From: Bacillota bacterium
GTDB lineage: Bacteria; Bacillota; Clostridia; Lachnospirales; Bianqueaceae
Reading direction: 5' to 3'
Assembly: GCA_017634575.1 (NCBI GenBank)
Contig: JAGBND010000088.1
Span: 1 to 61,733 of the forward strand
Length of the DNA: 61,733 nucleotides
Under the pieces are notes generated by a model. The model was not told where the DNA came from and did no database searches. It was given only the letters and a program-made list of their open reading frames with translations. The position numbers and the translations under genes were made by a program. Position 1 is the stretch's first letter. Each line of letters opens with the position of its first letter. This document shows positions 49,565-58,289 of this stretch, one piece after another.

Positions 49565-50626
49565 ATGAGTTCCAATGATGAATTGTTAAGCAGTCTGCTG
49601 CCCCTTACCGAAGAAGAACAGGTTTATAAACATTTCTATGAACTGCGCAGCGATCCTGTGCAAAGAAAGATCTATGCGGAACAAATGGAGGACTATGTCC
49701 GTACTCACCGTCTTCTGATCTTTGATTATCCCTTTGTCACCCATCCGACACTTCTGCGGGAAGAAGATCTATACCAGCATCTTTCCATCACCAAAGGCTC
49801 CAATGTTAATGTGGTGCGGCATCTCAGATATACGCCGGTCTTCCGGCACAGCCATACCTTCTTTACGGTGCTGTATGTGCTGCGCGGTCAATGCGGGCAC
49901 ACGGTCGATGGCGAGGACCTGCCCATGAAGCAGGGCGACCTGTTCTTCCTTCCGCCCTATGTCATGCAGACCATTGAAGTCTTTGATGACAACAGTATTG
50001 TACTGAATCTTCACATTCGCAAGGATACCTTTGACGACGTGTTTTTTAATGCCCTTCGCTACAACAATATCCTGTCCGATTTCTTTATGAGCTGCCTCTA
50101 CTCTCAGGAGCCCGTCAGCGGCATTCTGTTCCATACGGGAGAAGATAAAGCCATCGAAAGCCAGATTCTGGAAATGTACGGGGAAGTGCTGCTGGATGAC
50201 GGATACAGCTGGCGTCTTTTGAACAATATGGTCCCGCTGCTGTTTGCCAGAATCCTTCGGGGCTACTCCGACAGGGCGAACTTTATCGACCCTAAGAACA
50301 GCCGAAAATCAGACAGCATCAAGCTCCGGATTCTCAGCTTCATCAACGATCACTACCGAACGGTAACACTGGAGGATGTGGCCTCCCATTTCAACTACTC
50401 TGTCCCCCACTGCTCTAAGCTGATCCGGGAAGAAACGGGCATAGGTTTTGTCGCCTTCGTGCGCCGCATCAAAATGAATCACGCGGTGGCGCTTCTGATG
50501 AATACCCGCTCTTCGGTGGCGGAAATTGCGGGTATGGTGGGCTACGAAAATCCCGAATCATTTATACGGGTGTTTCAGAAAGTCTATCAGATGTCCCCGA
50601 CCGCCTACAGAAAACAGCACAGTTAA
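49565..50626 (+). CDS. AraC family transcriptional regulator with cupin sensor domain
   Basis: A 353-residue regulator. An N-terminal helical region is followed by a cupin-like sensor (about 85-175, with FRHSHTFFTVLYVLRGQCGH and QGDLFFLPPYVMQTIEV) and a C-terminal AraC double helix-turn-helix (about 255-353: TVTLEDVASHFNYSVPHCSK and SSVAEIAGMVGYENPESFIR). It is of the sugar-sensing kind. No clear ribosome site precedes the ATG at 49565, and the frame is open further upstream, so the start is uncertain. It lies immediately before an MFS transporter gene it may control. Confidence 0.88.
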   Translation: MSSNDELLSSLLPLTEEEQVYKHFYELRSDPVQRKIYAEQMEDYVRTHRLLIFDYPFVTHPTLLREEDLYQHLSITKGSNVNVVRHLRYTPVFRHSHTFFTVLYVLRGQCGHTVDGEDLPMKQGDLFFLPPYVMQTIEVFDDNSIVLNLHIRKDTFDDVFFNALRYNNILSDFFMSCLYSQEPVSGILFHTGEDKAIESQILEMYGEVLLDDGYSWRLLNNMVPLLFARILRGYSDRANFIDPKNSRKSDSIKLRILSFINDHYRTVTLEDVASHFNYSVPHCSKLIREETGIGFVAFVRRIKMNHAVALLMNTRSSVAEIAGMVGYENPESFIRVFQKVYQMSPTAYRKQHS

Positions 50627-50654
50627 TCATATTTGCAGGATGAACGTACTAATA

Positions 50655-50663
50655 TGCTATAAT
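50655..50663 (+). promoter_or_regulatory. Extended -10 promoter of the MFS transporter gene
   Basis: TGCTATAAT, a perfect -10 with the extended TG, about 105 bp upstream of the start codon. TTGCAG lies 19 bp upstream of the -10, a little far for a -35. Confidence 0.45.
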
Positions 50664-50769
50664 CCGTAGATATATGATATTTTTCTTTCCTTTTTTGACG
50701 TATACTTTCATTGTCAAAACAAAACACACAGCATTGTGCAGACTGAAGGAAAGAGAGATAAACAAGGAA

Positions 50770-51984
50770 ATGAAAAGAGTGTTTGGCAGATTTTGTATCA
50801 TGCAGGCAGCTTATTGGAGCTTCTATGCTTCCTTACCCGGCTATATCACTGCCTATATGCTGGATCAGGGAATGAGCGCAGCTACTCTGGGAATTCTGCT
50901 GGCCTTACAGATGGGTGCTGCCTTTCTTGGTTCAATCTTCTGGGGGCGTTTCGTTGACCGTCATACAGCCAGCCGGCGTTTTTTCCTGATCGGTACTATG
51001 GCGGTCGGCCTACGGGGGGTACTGCGTTTTGTCTTCGCTGGTACACCAACCGTTCTTTTCATGCTTTATCCGTTGTTTGGCTTTATGAATGGTCCGATCG
51101 CTACAACACTGGACAGTTGGGCGATCGCAGCCATGCATCAGGTGGAGGCCGGCGCTAAGTCTCGTACTTTCGGGACGCTTGGATTTGCCTTTACTATGCT
51201 TCTCTCCGGGCAGGTAATCAACCGGGCGGGATATGGTTATATGCCCTATATCGCACTAACGCTGCTGACAGTGGGTATTCTGACTGCACTTTCCCTTCCT
51301 GAGGTCGAACGGGAGAAGACCCTCCAGCCAAAAAAGAATGCAGCAGATCAAGAAACAAAGTCGGATCTTCGACAGCTGCTTAATGCACCCAAGTATCTAC
51401 TTTTGGCAGCGGTAGTTTTCTTTACCGGTATGGCTATCGGTCCTATTAACAATATGAAAGTGCTGATCTTCGAATCGGTTGGCGGCGATGTCAGTTTTTT
51501 GGGATGGGATGCATTTATCGGATGTCTCATTCAGAGTCCCTTCCTGATCTTCTCTGGAAAGATCCGTCGGATTAAATCGGAATACCGGTTGATTGGCGGA
51601 GCCGTTGCAGCTCTTGCTTACGCACTCCTGGTTTTTCTCGCCAGGAATCCGGTCATGGTAGTCATGGGAACCATCTGCACCAATATCAGCTTCGGACTTC
51701 TGTTTCCTACGATGCGTGAAATCACAGAGGAGAGTGTCAGCAGTGATATTCGGACGAGCGCCAACAGCATCATAGATGTGGCTTATGGTTCCGTTGCCAA
51801 TATGATCGCATCCGCCTGGAGCGGTATTGTTATGGAAAGATTCGGTACCGAAATGATGTCCAGTATCTGTATGGGACTGGAATGTGCAGCAATTCTGTTT
51901 TGTGTCATGCTGATTAGCCGCAGCAAAAAGAGTTCCGGTTTTGCTGTGCCGTCTCAGACACTGGCCCAACGGACGTGCTTGTGA
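50770..51984 (+). CDS. MFS transporter (MFS_1/LacY-like)
   Basis: A 404-residue membrane protein with about 12 helices in two halves and a polar central loop (about 200-220, LPEVEREKTLQPKKNAADQ). The signature between helices 2 and 3 is FWGRFVDRHTASRR. It resembles the nucleoside/sugar proton symporters of the LacY-like branch. The substrate is unknown. The start at 50770 follows AAGGAA; the open frame upstream has no ribosome site. The 3' end overlaps the convergent AraC gene by about 30 bp. Codon use (more TTx/ATx) is slightly different from the genes left of 50 kb, which may mean later acquisition. Confidence 0.85.
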   Translation: MKRVFGRFCIMQAAYWSFYASLPGYITAYMLDQGMSAATLGILLALQMGAAFLGSIFWGRFVDRHTASRRFFLIGTMAVGLRGVLRFVFAGTPTVLFMLYPLFGFMNGPIATTLDSWAIAAMHQVEAGAKSRTFGTLGFAFTMLLSGQVINRAGYGYMPYIALTLLTVGILTALSLPEVEREKTLQPKKNAADQETKSDLRQLLNAPKYLLLAAVVFFTGMAIGPINNMKVLIFESVGGDVSFLGWDAFIGCLIQSPFLIFSGKIRRIKSEYRLIGGAVAALAYALLVFLARNPVMVVMGTICTNISFGLLFPTMREITEESVSSDIRTSANSIIDVAYGSVANMIASAWSGIVMERFGTEMMSSICMGLECAAILFCVMLISRSKKSSGFAVPSQTLAQRTCL

Positions 51985-52802
51985 TAGTTTTCCTTTTTGA
52001 ACTGCTTCGGTGTACGACCGGTTTCTGCCTTAAAAATCCGGATAAAGTGACTTGGTGTAGAGAAAGCCAAAAATTCACTGATCTCTGTCTCCGAATAATC
52101 AGAATAAAGCAGCATGTTCTTTGCTGCGGTGATCCGCTGACCCCGAATATAGGCCTGCACGCTCAGGCCTTTTTCTTTTTTAAACAGCGTCGAAAGGTAG
52201 TTGGGGGACAGATGAACATGGTCTGCCAGATCACTTAAAGAAATCCGCTCATGCAGATGATAGTAGATATAATCGATGCAGGACGCAATGATGGGATGGA
52301 CGGACTGCCCTTCGGAAGCAGGATAGATGGCAGGATCACTGGGATCTTCCTTCGGCCGGTTTTCTGCCAGGTCTGCTTTGGTTTTCTTCAGTTCAATGAT
52401 TTTCTCCGTAAAATCCCGAATCATTTCTGTATGTAAACTATCGATTTGTTCAACACTCTGAAGTTTATCCATCTGACGGATATAGAGATCCGAAATATTA
52501 AAAGCATCCGGGTCCCAGAGGCCGCCCTCGATGGCAAAACGGGTGGCCAGGGTCACTGAAGCAACAAAAAGATACCGCCGGTCCCTGACAGGATCATCGG
52601 AAAGATCTCCTTTGGCACCCAATGCAAACATCCGCTTTGATTCCGGGATGCTGCGAAGATCTCCATCACGCAGGTATTCATACTGCAGAAGTTCTTCGTT
52701 GTAGCCGAAGTGCTGATCACCTTCCTCCCGCTGAAGAAAAGTGGTATAGACCAACTGTTTATCCTTCGGGGATACGTTGGATTGATGCGAAAATTGGGAC
52801 AT
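51954..52802 (-). CDS. AraC family transcriptional regulator
   Basis: A 282-residue regulator. The N-terminal 170 residues are a divergent sensor with no recognisable cupin pattern (ALGAKGDLSDDPVRDRRYLF, FAIEGGLWDPDAFNISDLY). The C-terminal 100 residues are a typical AraC DNA-binding domain (ISLSDLADHVHLSPNYLSTL, SETEISEFLAFSTPSHFIRI). The N-terminal layout resembles the AraC regulator at 55353-56621. It is divergent to the acetyltransferase gene, and its 3' end overlaps the MFS gene tail to tail. Confidence 0.88.
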   Translation of the reverse strand: MSQFSHQSNVSPKDKQLVYTTFLQREEGDQHFGYNEELLQYEYLRDGDLRSIPESKRMFALGAKGDLSDDPVRDRRYLFVASVTLATRFAIEGGLWDPDAFNISDLYIRQMDKLQSVEQIDSLHTEMIRDFTEKIIELKKTKADLAENRPKEDPSDPAIYPASEGQSVHPIIASCIDYIYYHLHERISLSDLADHVHLSPNYLSTLFKKEKGLSVQAYIRGQRITAAKNMLLYSDYSETEISEFLAFSTPSHFIRIFKAETGRTPKQFKKENYHKHVRWASV

Positions 52803-52878
52803 GGTTCTTTCCTTTCCATGGTCACAGATGGATTGTTAAAAGTATTGTATCATAAATCGTAGAAAAATGCTATTTTCT

Positions 52879-52910
52879 TTTCTGATCGGTTGATATAATT
52901 GGATCAGAAA
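52879..52910 (+). promoter_or_regulatory. Promoter with inverted repeat around the -10
   Basis: TATAAT (52894-52899) with an upstream TG is bracketed by the perfect 9-bp inverted repeat TTTCTGATC (52879-52887) and GATCAGAAA (52902-52910). This lies between the divergent AraC and acetyltransferase genes and is a good candidate regulator site. Confidence 0.6.
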
Positions 52911-52939
52911 CAAAAAGACCGAAACGCAAGGAGGTTATC

Positions 52940-53551
52940 ATGGCTGAATACTTAGAGAACACAACAGGGAAGAAACCGGAAGAAATGACGGAAGTGGAGA
53001 AACTGAACGCAGGCTTGGAATATAATTTCTGGGATGATGGCGTGGACGCTTTGAAATTACATGCTGTGCAAGGCTGTCAGAAGCTGAACGCTATTCCTGT
53101 CACGGATTATGCGGCTCGCCGGCAGGCAGTAAAGGATCTCTTGGGAAGCACCGGTGAGAATCCGGAAATTCTGCCCATCTTCAACTGTGATAATGGAAAA
53201 AATATCCATGTGGGTGACAACTTTCTGGCTAACTATAATGTCACCATTCTGGATATCGCTCCAGTATATATTGGCAATCATGTAATGATCGGTCCCGGAA
53301 CGCTGATTGTCACTGTCAATCATCCCACCCGGCCTTCCGGACGAAGAGCCCATCTGGGAATTGCCCGTCCGGTACGGATCGGCAACGATGTGTGGATCGG
53401 CGGTCACGTGACGATTCTGCCGGGAGTAACCATCGGAAACAATGTGATTGTAGCTGCCGGGGCGGTGGTAACCAAAGATGTGCCGGATAACGTGATCGTC
53501 GGCGGTGTGCCTGCAAAAGTGATCAAAACTATTGAAAATGATATTGACTAA
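52940..53551 (+). CDS. Maltose/galactoside O-acetyltransferase-like hexapeptide protein
   Basis: A 203-residue left-handed beta-helix acetyltransferase (Maa/LacA/NodL family) that acetylates sugars using acetyl-CoA. The N-terminal Mac domain is followed by hexapeptide repeats ([40 protein letters not shown]) with the catalytic His in VNHPT, and the end cap [20 protein letters not shown] and [10 protein letters not shown]. The start follows AAGGAGG. It is next to the AKR remnant and an intact aldo/keto reductase gene and is divergent from the AraC gene. Confidence 0.93.
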   Translation: MAEYLENTTGKKPEEMTEVEKLNAGLEYNFWDDGVDALKLHAVQGCQKLNAIPVTDYAARRQAVKDLLGSTGENPEILPIFNCDNGKNIHVGDNFLANYNVTILDIAPVYIGNHVMIGPGTLIVTVNHPTRPSGRRAHLGIARPVRIGNDVWIGGHVTILPGVTIGNNVIVAAGAVVTKDVPDNVIVGGVPAKVIKTIENDID

Positions 53552-53581
53552 TCTTATATAGTCAAGTTATTATTATATTAT

Positions 53582-53698
53582 CAAGACGGCGGCAAAGCGG
53601 GAGACTGTATCCAGTGCGGTCAGTGCATGGAGCATTGTCCGCAGCACATCGAGATAATCGAAACTCTGCAGAAAGCAGCAGAGGTTTTCGGCGAATAA
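53582..53698 (+). pseudogene. 3' remnant of a ferredoxin-type aldo/keto reductase gene
   Basis: A 38-codon open stretch encodes DGGKAGDCIQCGQCMEHCPQ, then HIEIIETLQKAAEVFGE and TAA. It matches the C-terminal iron-sulfur tail of the aldo/keto reductase at 18515-19627 (CIQCGQCEAACPQH). There is no start codon and no ribosome site; the sequence just upstream is A/T-rich and unrelated. It is a truncated remnant next to the intact aldo/keto reductase at 53724, but the latter has a different tail, so this is not a simple partial duplication of it. Confidence 0.85.
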
Positions 53699-53723
53699 AA
53701 CGTAGTCTTTGGAAGGACAACAG

Positions 53724-54818
53724 ATGAAATACAGAATAAATGCGCGAACCGGTGACCGAATCAGTGAGATCGGTATGGGCACCGCTTATCTTCATGAAAC
53801 AGAAACTGCCGAGGCGGTCCGTGCTGCTCGCCATGCCTTCGAAAAAGGGATCAACTATTTTGATCTGGCTGCGAGTGATGTAAAAGCACATCAGTGTTTT
53901 GGCGAGGCACTTCGTGATGTCAGACACGATGTCATGTACCAGATCCACTTTGGTGCCGACTATTCACACGGCGCATACGGCTGGTCACTGAGCCTTGACA
54001 ATATCAAACATTCCATCGCCATCCAACTGGATGCACTGAAGACTGACTATATCGACTACGGTTTCATTCACTGCCAGGACAAGATCTCCGACTGGAAACT
54101 ATTCCAGAAGAACGGCGTGCTGGACTACCTGCTGGAACTGAAAAAACAGGGGATCGTGCGCCATATCGGCATGGGATCTCATACTCCGTCTGTTGCAGAA
54201 GAGATCCTGGATACAGGCGTCGTCGATATGATGATGTTCTCAATCAATCCGGCTTATGACTATCAGCACGGCGATTTTGCCTTTGGTGAGGTCGAAGAAC
54301 GTGAACAGTTATTCCGCCGATGTGAGAAGGAAGGGATCGGTATTTCAGTCATGAAACCTTTCTCTGGCGGTCAGCTGCTGGATGCAAAGACTTCGCCTTT
54401 CGGTGAGGCACTGACGATTTATCAGTGCATACGGTACGCTCTGGATAAGCCGGGCGTTCTGACGCTGGTTCCTGGTGTACGAACCGTTTCAGACGTAGAT
54501 CGGCTGGCTGCCTACTATGATCAGCCGGACGAGGCGCTGGATTACAGCATCGTGGGTACCTTCGCACCGCCGCAGGCCAGAGGCAGATGTGTCTACTGCA
54601 ATCACTGCGAACCCTGTCCCATGGGGTTGGATATCGGAACGATCAACAAGTTCTATGATCTGGCAAAAATCGGTGACGAGATGGCAAAGGAACACTATCT
54701 GGCGCTGGATAAAACAGCTTCCGACTGTATCCAGTGCAGTCACTGCAATTCCCGCTGTCCTTTCAGGGTCGACCAGATGGCTCGTATGAATGAGATTGCA
54801 TCATATTTCGGGAAGTAA
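53724..54818 (+). CDS. Aldo/keto reductase with ferredoxin-type tail
   Basis: A 364-residue oxidoreductase. The barrel has GDRISEIGMGTAYLHE, the motif KGINYFDLAASDVKAHQCFG (the usual Tyr of the DxxxxY pattern seems replaced) and IVRHIGMGSHTPS. Two 4Fe-4S motifs follow: CVYCNHCEPCPMG and CIQCSHCNSRCPF. It belongs to the same clostridial group as the gene at 18515 but is diverged. The start at 53724 follows GGAAGGACA. It probably acts with the AraC/acetyltransferase region; the substrate is unknown. Confidence 0.9.
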   Translation: MKYRINARTGDRISEIGMGTAYLHETETAEAVRAARHAFEKGINYFDLAASDVKAHQCFGEALRDVRHDVMYQIHFGADYSHGAYGWSLSLDNIKHSIAIQLDALKTDYIDYGFIHCQDKISDWKLFQKNGVLDYLLELKKQGIVRHIGMGSHTPSVAEEILDTGVVDMMMFSINPAYDYQHGDFAFGEVEEREQLFRRCEKEGIGISVMKPFSGGQLLDAKTSPFGEALTIYQCIRYALDKPGVLTLVPGVRTVSDVDRLAAYYDQPDEALDYSIVGTFAPPQARGRCVYCNHCEPCPMGLDIGTINKFYDLAKIGDEMAKEHYLALDKTASDCIQCSHCNSRCPFRVDQMARMNEIASYFGK

Positions 54819-54848
54819 AAGAAACAGACAATTCACAAATGTACTGAT

Positions 54849-54889
54849 AAAAACCGAGGTTGAACAAATATTGTCAACCTCGGTTTTTT
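54849..54889 (+). terminator. Intrinsic terminator
   Basis: AAAAACCGAGGTTGA pairs with TCAACCTCGGTTTTT around a short loop, with a T run. Confidence 0.88.
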
Positions 54890-54929
54890 GTTTTCGGGGA
54901 TTATCTTGTTCCAACCCGAAAAAAAGAAA

Positions 54930-55052
54930 CTAATACCCTGCACAGAGCACACGATCATTCAGTTCCTTTATTTTATATCCTACATCTTCAGGATAATGGG
55001 CATCTTTATGTTCGAATAGTTTGATTGAATCGGGATGACCTATCCCACACTT
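54930..55052 (-). pseudogene. Possible 3' end of another gene (weak)
   Basis: A minus-strand frame of about 40 codons reads GHPDSIKLFEHKDAHYPEDV, then GYKIKELNDRVLCAGY before TAG. It looks like the C-terminus of a protein, but I cannot name the family. It is in a different frame from the GH43 remnant, which stops just upstream, and has no start codon. It could also be chance. Confidence 0.3.
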
Positions 55053-55053
55053 T

Positions 55054-55408
55054 TCAACGAAGCAGAAGGCTTGCGCCCTCAGTTACACCGCCCTCGCCGA
55101 ATGCATCCACTGCGGCATAATATGTCTGTCCCGTGTTGAGCATGGTGAGCAGCACCTCGGCCTGACCGCAGACCATGTGGCTGCTGTACAGCTTGTCCGG
55201 GGCAATGCCGTAACGGACATTATATCCGGTGGCACGGTCGACGGCTTTCCAGCTGGTACCATTCCCCGGCGCTGCTCCTGGCACACCAGCAGGAGCGGAT
55301 ATCCTCGTCCAGCGCTTTGGCCGGATCTGCAGCCTCCCGGGAGGCCTGCTTGTTATAGTGCTGGAACTGATAGGGGATGTTCAGCGGATTGATCAGAATT
55401 CGGCTCAT
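55054..55408 (-). pseudogene. Internally deleted GH43 glycosidase gene (xylosidase/arabinofuranosidase type)
   Basis: Three pieces of one GH43-type gene remain in order on the minus strand. The normal N-terminus, MSRILINPLNIPYQFQHYNK with QASREAADP, ends where the beta-propeller should continue. It is joined in frame to part of a discoidin-like domain (ALDEDIRSCWCARSSAGEWY), and then with a frame change to a fibronectin-like tail (WKAVDRATGYNVRYGIAPDK, GQTYYAAVDAFGEGGVTEG). The whole catalytic propeller is missing. The start codon keeps an AAAGGATGG ribosome site and overlaps the end of the AraC gene. Two deletions, one out of frame, explain it. Confidence 0.85.
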
Positions 55409-56621
55409 TGTGAGTTCCATCCTTTCTGTATTTTGACGGCGAAACGCCAAATTGCTTACGAAAGCTGTCAGTGAAGTAGCTTTGAGAGCAGAACTGCAGC
55501 CGCATCGCGATCTGCTGTACATCCAGCTCTGTGGCACGCAGCAGCATTGCTGCCTTCTCCAGACGCTTCTTCCGCAGATATTCCGACAGAGTCATGCCGA
55601 CCTCCCGCTTGAATTTTCTGGAAAAATAGTATTCTGCATAGCCGGCGTAGGCGGCAAGAGAGGCAAGGCTCAATTCCTCCTCCAGATGCCGATCAATATA
55701 GCTGCAGGCCGACTCAATTTCACGGGAGAGCTTCTGCGTGCGGACGGCATGAACCCGTTCGACAAAATCGTGATGCATGGTCTGAGCGACAACTGTAAGT
55801 TCCGAGAGAGACTTTGCTGTCTCAACGCTTTGAAAATAACGGTCACAGAGTGTATAAGCAGTTTCCGGGCTGAGGCCGCCCTCGATCGCGGAACGGGAAA
55901 AGAGCGTCACACTGACGAGAACCGCATTTTTCATCTGACGCAGCGTGTCGCCGGACTTTGCAAGCTGTCCAATGGTGCCGGTGACTGCCGCGCGGTCTAT
56001 ATATTGAAGTAAGGAGAGATCACCCTCGCGCACCATACGCAGCATCTCCTGCTCCGCCTGATAGGTGCCGTGGGTATCCATGACCGGCTGTTCTCCGGCA
56101 CTGATGGGAGAGAGCTCCCCGGAACCGTAAAAGCGCAGATCAGACTGGCGCAGCTTTTCGCCTGTGACGAGATAATGCAGCATCAGCGCATATTCCTGAA
56201 TTCGACTCCAGCTAAGGATCGGGAGCTGGCGAATCAGCTTCTCTGCGCTCCTCCGCAGTTGGTGAGAAGCTCCTGCTTCCGCCAATCCGGCGCTGACGGC
56301 ATTCGTCGAGAAGTCATCCATAAACAGTGGACCAAGGGCGTGAACCCGGTGCAGCTTCTCTTCCGCAAACTCCGGACAGCAGACCCATACCATATTGACT
56401 CTGTTGGTAAACAGCAGCGGCGTTGGTCCGGCGACAAGCGCGGTCTGCAGCTTCGATCGGCTTCGGGAGAGGGCAAACAGCTCCTCTGCCAGCCGTTCCT
56501 CTTCTGTCTCGTTGCCCAGGCTGTAAAAATCATTGTCATAGCTGCGCAGAAAGAGCTTATGGCAGGTGGAAAGCATTCCCTGAAATACCTTCAGCCGGTC
56601 AGCGATGATCTGATCTGTCAT
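55353..56621 (-). CDS. AraC family transcriptional regulator
   Basis: A 422-residue regulator. The N-terminal 310 residues are a divergent sensor domain (LLFTNRVNMVWVCCPEFAEE, FMDDFSTNAVSAGLAEAG, FSRSAIEGGLSPETAYTLCD), similar in layout to the gene at 51954. The C-terminal AraC domain is complete (LSLASLAAYAGYAEYYFSRK, LDVQQIAMRLQFCSQSYFTD, FGVSPSKYRK). The last 25 residues (GTHNEPNSDQSAEHPL and on) are atypical and overlap the start of the GH43 remnant, so they may come from the deletion. The ATG at 56621 follows GGAGGG. It is divergent to the GPH transporter gene and probably controlled this glycoside locus. Confidence 0.9.
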   Translation of the reverse strand: MTDQIIADRLKVFQGMLSTCHKLFLRSYDNDFYSLGNETEEERLAEELFALSRSRSKLQTALVAGPTPLLFTNRVNMVWVCCPEFAEEKLHRVHALGPLFMDDFSTNAVSAGLAEAGASHQLRRSAEKLIRQLPILSWSRIQEYALMLHYLVTGEKLRQSDLRFYGSGELSPISAGEQPVMDTHGTYQAEQEMLRMVREGDLSLLQYIDRAAVTGTIGQLAKSGDTLRQMKNAVLVSVTLFSRSAIEGGLSPETAYTLCDRYFQSVETAKSLSELTVVAQTMHHDFVERVHAVRTQKLSREIESACSYIDRHLEEELSLASLAAYAGYAEYYFSRKFKREVGMTLSEYLRKKRLEKAAMLLRATELDVQQIAMRLQFCSQSYFTDSFRKQFGVSPSKYRKDGTHNEPNSDQSAEHPLSVPAL

Positions 56622-56682
56622 GTCCGTCCCTCCGATGATAGAATACCTTGGTTTTATGATTATTCTATCATAAATTTGCTTT

Positions 56683-56734
56683 ATTTTCAGTATATCAGTC
56701 TTATACTTGAAAATCAATCTAATTTACTGAAAAT
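56683..56734. promoter_or_regulatory. Regulatory region between the AraC and GPH transporter genes
   Basis: ATTTTCAGTA (56683-56692) and TACTGAAAAT (56725-56734) are a perfect 10-bp inverted repeat, with a third related site ATACTTGAAAAT between them. On the minus strand TTGATT (56712-56717) and TATACT (56689-56694), 17 bp apart, form the AraC gene's promoter. These are likely AraC-protein sites. Confidence 0.6.
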
Positions 56735-56769
56735 ATGGCAAAAAAATTATAGTTGCAGAATGGATTTCC

Positions 56770-56778
56770 TGCTATACT
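56770..56778 (+). promoter_or_regulatory. Extended -10 of the GPH transporter gene
   Basis: TGCTATACT, about 35 bp upstream of the start codon. No good -35 is visible at the proper distance, which fits activation by the AraC regulator. Confidence 0.4.
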
Positions 56779-56812
56779 GCGCTTGTCCAGACAAAACGAT
56801 GGAGGTGCTCAC

Positions 56813-58258
56813 ATGAACAAATCGGACAAAGTCGGCTTCCGGGAATACTTCGGAACCGCAACTATGGGGCTGACCGACGGCATGACGGCGGCTTTGATGA
56901 CCTCGTTTTTCATGCTGTACTTGACGGACTATTCGGGTCTAGGCGCATTCGGAGCCATTATGGGGTCCACTGTTTTGCTGCTGTCCCGAATCTTTGACGC
57001 GGTAAATGACCCCATCGAGGGCTGGATCATGGACCGCGCCAGAGTAGGAAAATACGGAAAATATAAGCCGTTCATCATTCTTTCGATTCTGACAGGGCTC
57101 ATCGGCGTTACGTCCCTGTTCTTTATCCCGTCCGGCGCTTCCCACTGGGTCGCTATTGTGTGGGTTGTCTTTTTCTATCTGCTCTATGACATGGGCTCCT
57201 CCTTCTATGCTCCAAATCTGATCTTCCGTTCCATCACGCTGGATCAGAATGAGCGCAGCAAGCTGCTGGTTGCCCCGCGTATTGTTTCCATGATGACCGG
57301 TATGATTACGGTCGCTCTGATCGTCATGGTATCCGGCGTCAACAGCTTTGTCGGCAATATGCATACCTCGTGGGCCCTTACCGTCGGCGGCCTGCTGCTG
57401 ATTACCTCCGCAATCTCTCTCATTGGCATCGGCCTGGTGCGGGAGCGCCATCACGCCGAGCGGGACGAAGATGAAAAAATCAAACTCACAGATTTCTTCC
57501 GGCTGCTGAAGGAAAACAAGCCTCTGCGCGTCAACACGCTTGCGGCGCTCTTCTCCGGCTTTATCTAGACTTTCCTGTTTGCTACCATGCTCTATTACAT
57601 CAAGTGGGGACTCAGTACTGATTTGACGACCGGAGTCGTGGATAACGCCAAATTCGCGATGTACTCCGGCATTGCCGGCATTCTGCAGTTCATTCCGCTG
57701 ATCGGAGGCACGATCATTGCCGTACCGATCATGAAGAAGATCGGCGACCCGATGAAATTTCTACGGATTCTTCTGCTGATGCAGGCAATTCCCTGCGGCA
57801 TCCTGTTCCTGCTTCAGATTCTCGGCGTTCTCGCAAAAATGCCCTGGCTGTTTTTGATCTGCGCAGCCATCACGACCACTGCGGTGGGTATGGGCTACAT
57901 CCCGGGTTCAACGGTTGATATTGAGATCATGGACTATGACATTTACAAGAACGGCAAGGAACGGTCCGGCCTTTGCAATTCCATGAATCGCTTCATCTCC
58001 AAGACCCAGACTGCAATCGGCGCCAGCGTGATTCCGATGATCCTTGTCGCAATCGGTTATGTGGTGGACTCGGAAACCGGCGACTTCGCAGGCGAGCTGA
58101 GCCAGATGCCGGTCATGCTTAACTGGTTCATCGTCATCATGGGCCTCGTTCCCTTTGTGCTGGGCGTCGTTGCTTACCTGATCGAGCGCAGCTATCCCAT
58201 CACGAATGATGTGCGTGCCAAAATGCGGGCAAGTCTGCACAAGGCAGAAGAAAGCTAA
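56813..58258 (+). pseudogene. GPH-family sugar:cation symporter gene interrupted by a TAG codon
   Basis: A frame of 482 codons for a melibiose-carrier-type (GPH) symporter with about 12 helices. The N-terminal half has MTSFFMLYLTDYSGLGAFGA, RIFDAVNDPIEGWIMDRA and KYKPFIILSI. Codon 252 is TAG (57566-57568) inside a helix (LAALFSGFI, stop, TFLFATMLYYIKWG); the frame then continues without further damage to the normal end (DVRAKMRASLHKAEES). A Trp TGG to TAG change would explain it. Without readthrough the product is half a transporter. The start follows GGAGGT. It lies 31 bp before the intact GH1 gene and would have imported its substrate. Confidence 0.85.
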
Positions 58259-58289
58259 AAAAGGCCTCTGTTTTAGAAAGGAATTCAAA

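Noticed and set aside
52200-52225. GGGGGACAG inside the AraC gene as another repeat copy
   Set aside because: It shares only GGGGAC with the repeat, lacks the CGGTTCT part and the arms, and is ordinary coding sequence in the AraC helix-turn-helix region.
28075-57568. Stop-codon recoding (selenocysteine at the TGA, pyrrolysine at the TAG)
   Set aside because: Two different stop codons occur in unrelated genes, no selenocysteine-type hairpin is evident after the TGA, and no selenocysteine or pyrrolysine genes are in the window. Simple nonsense mutation is the simpler explanation.
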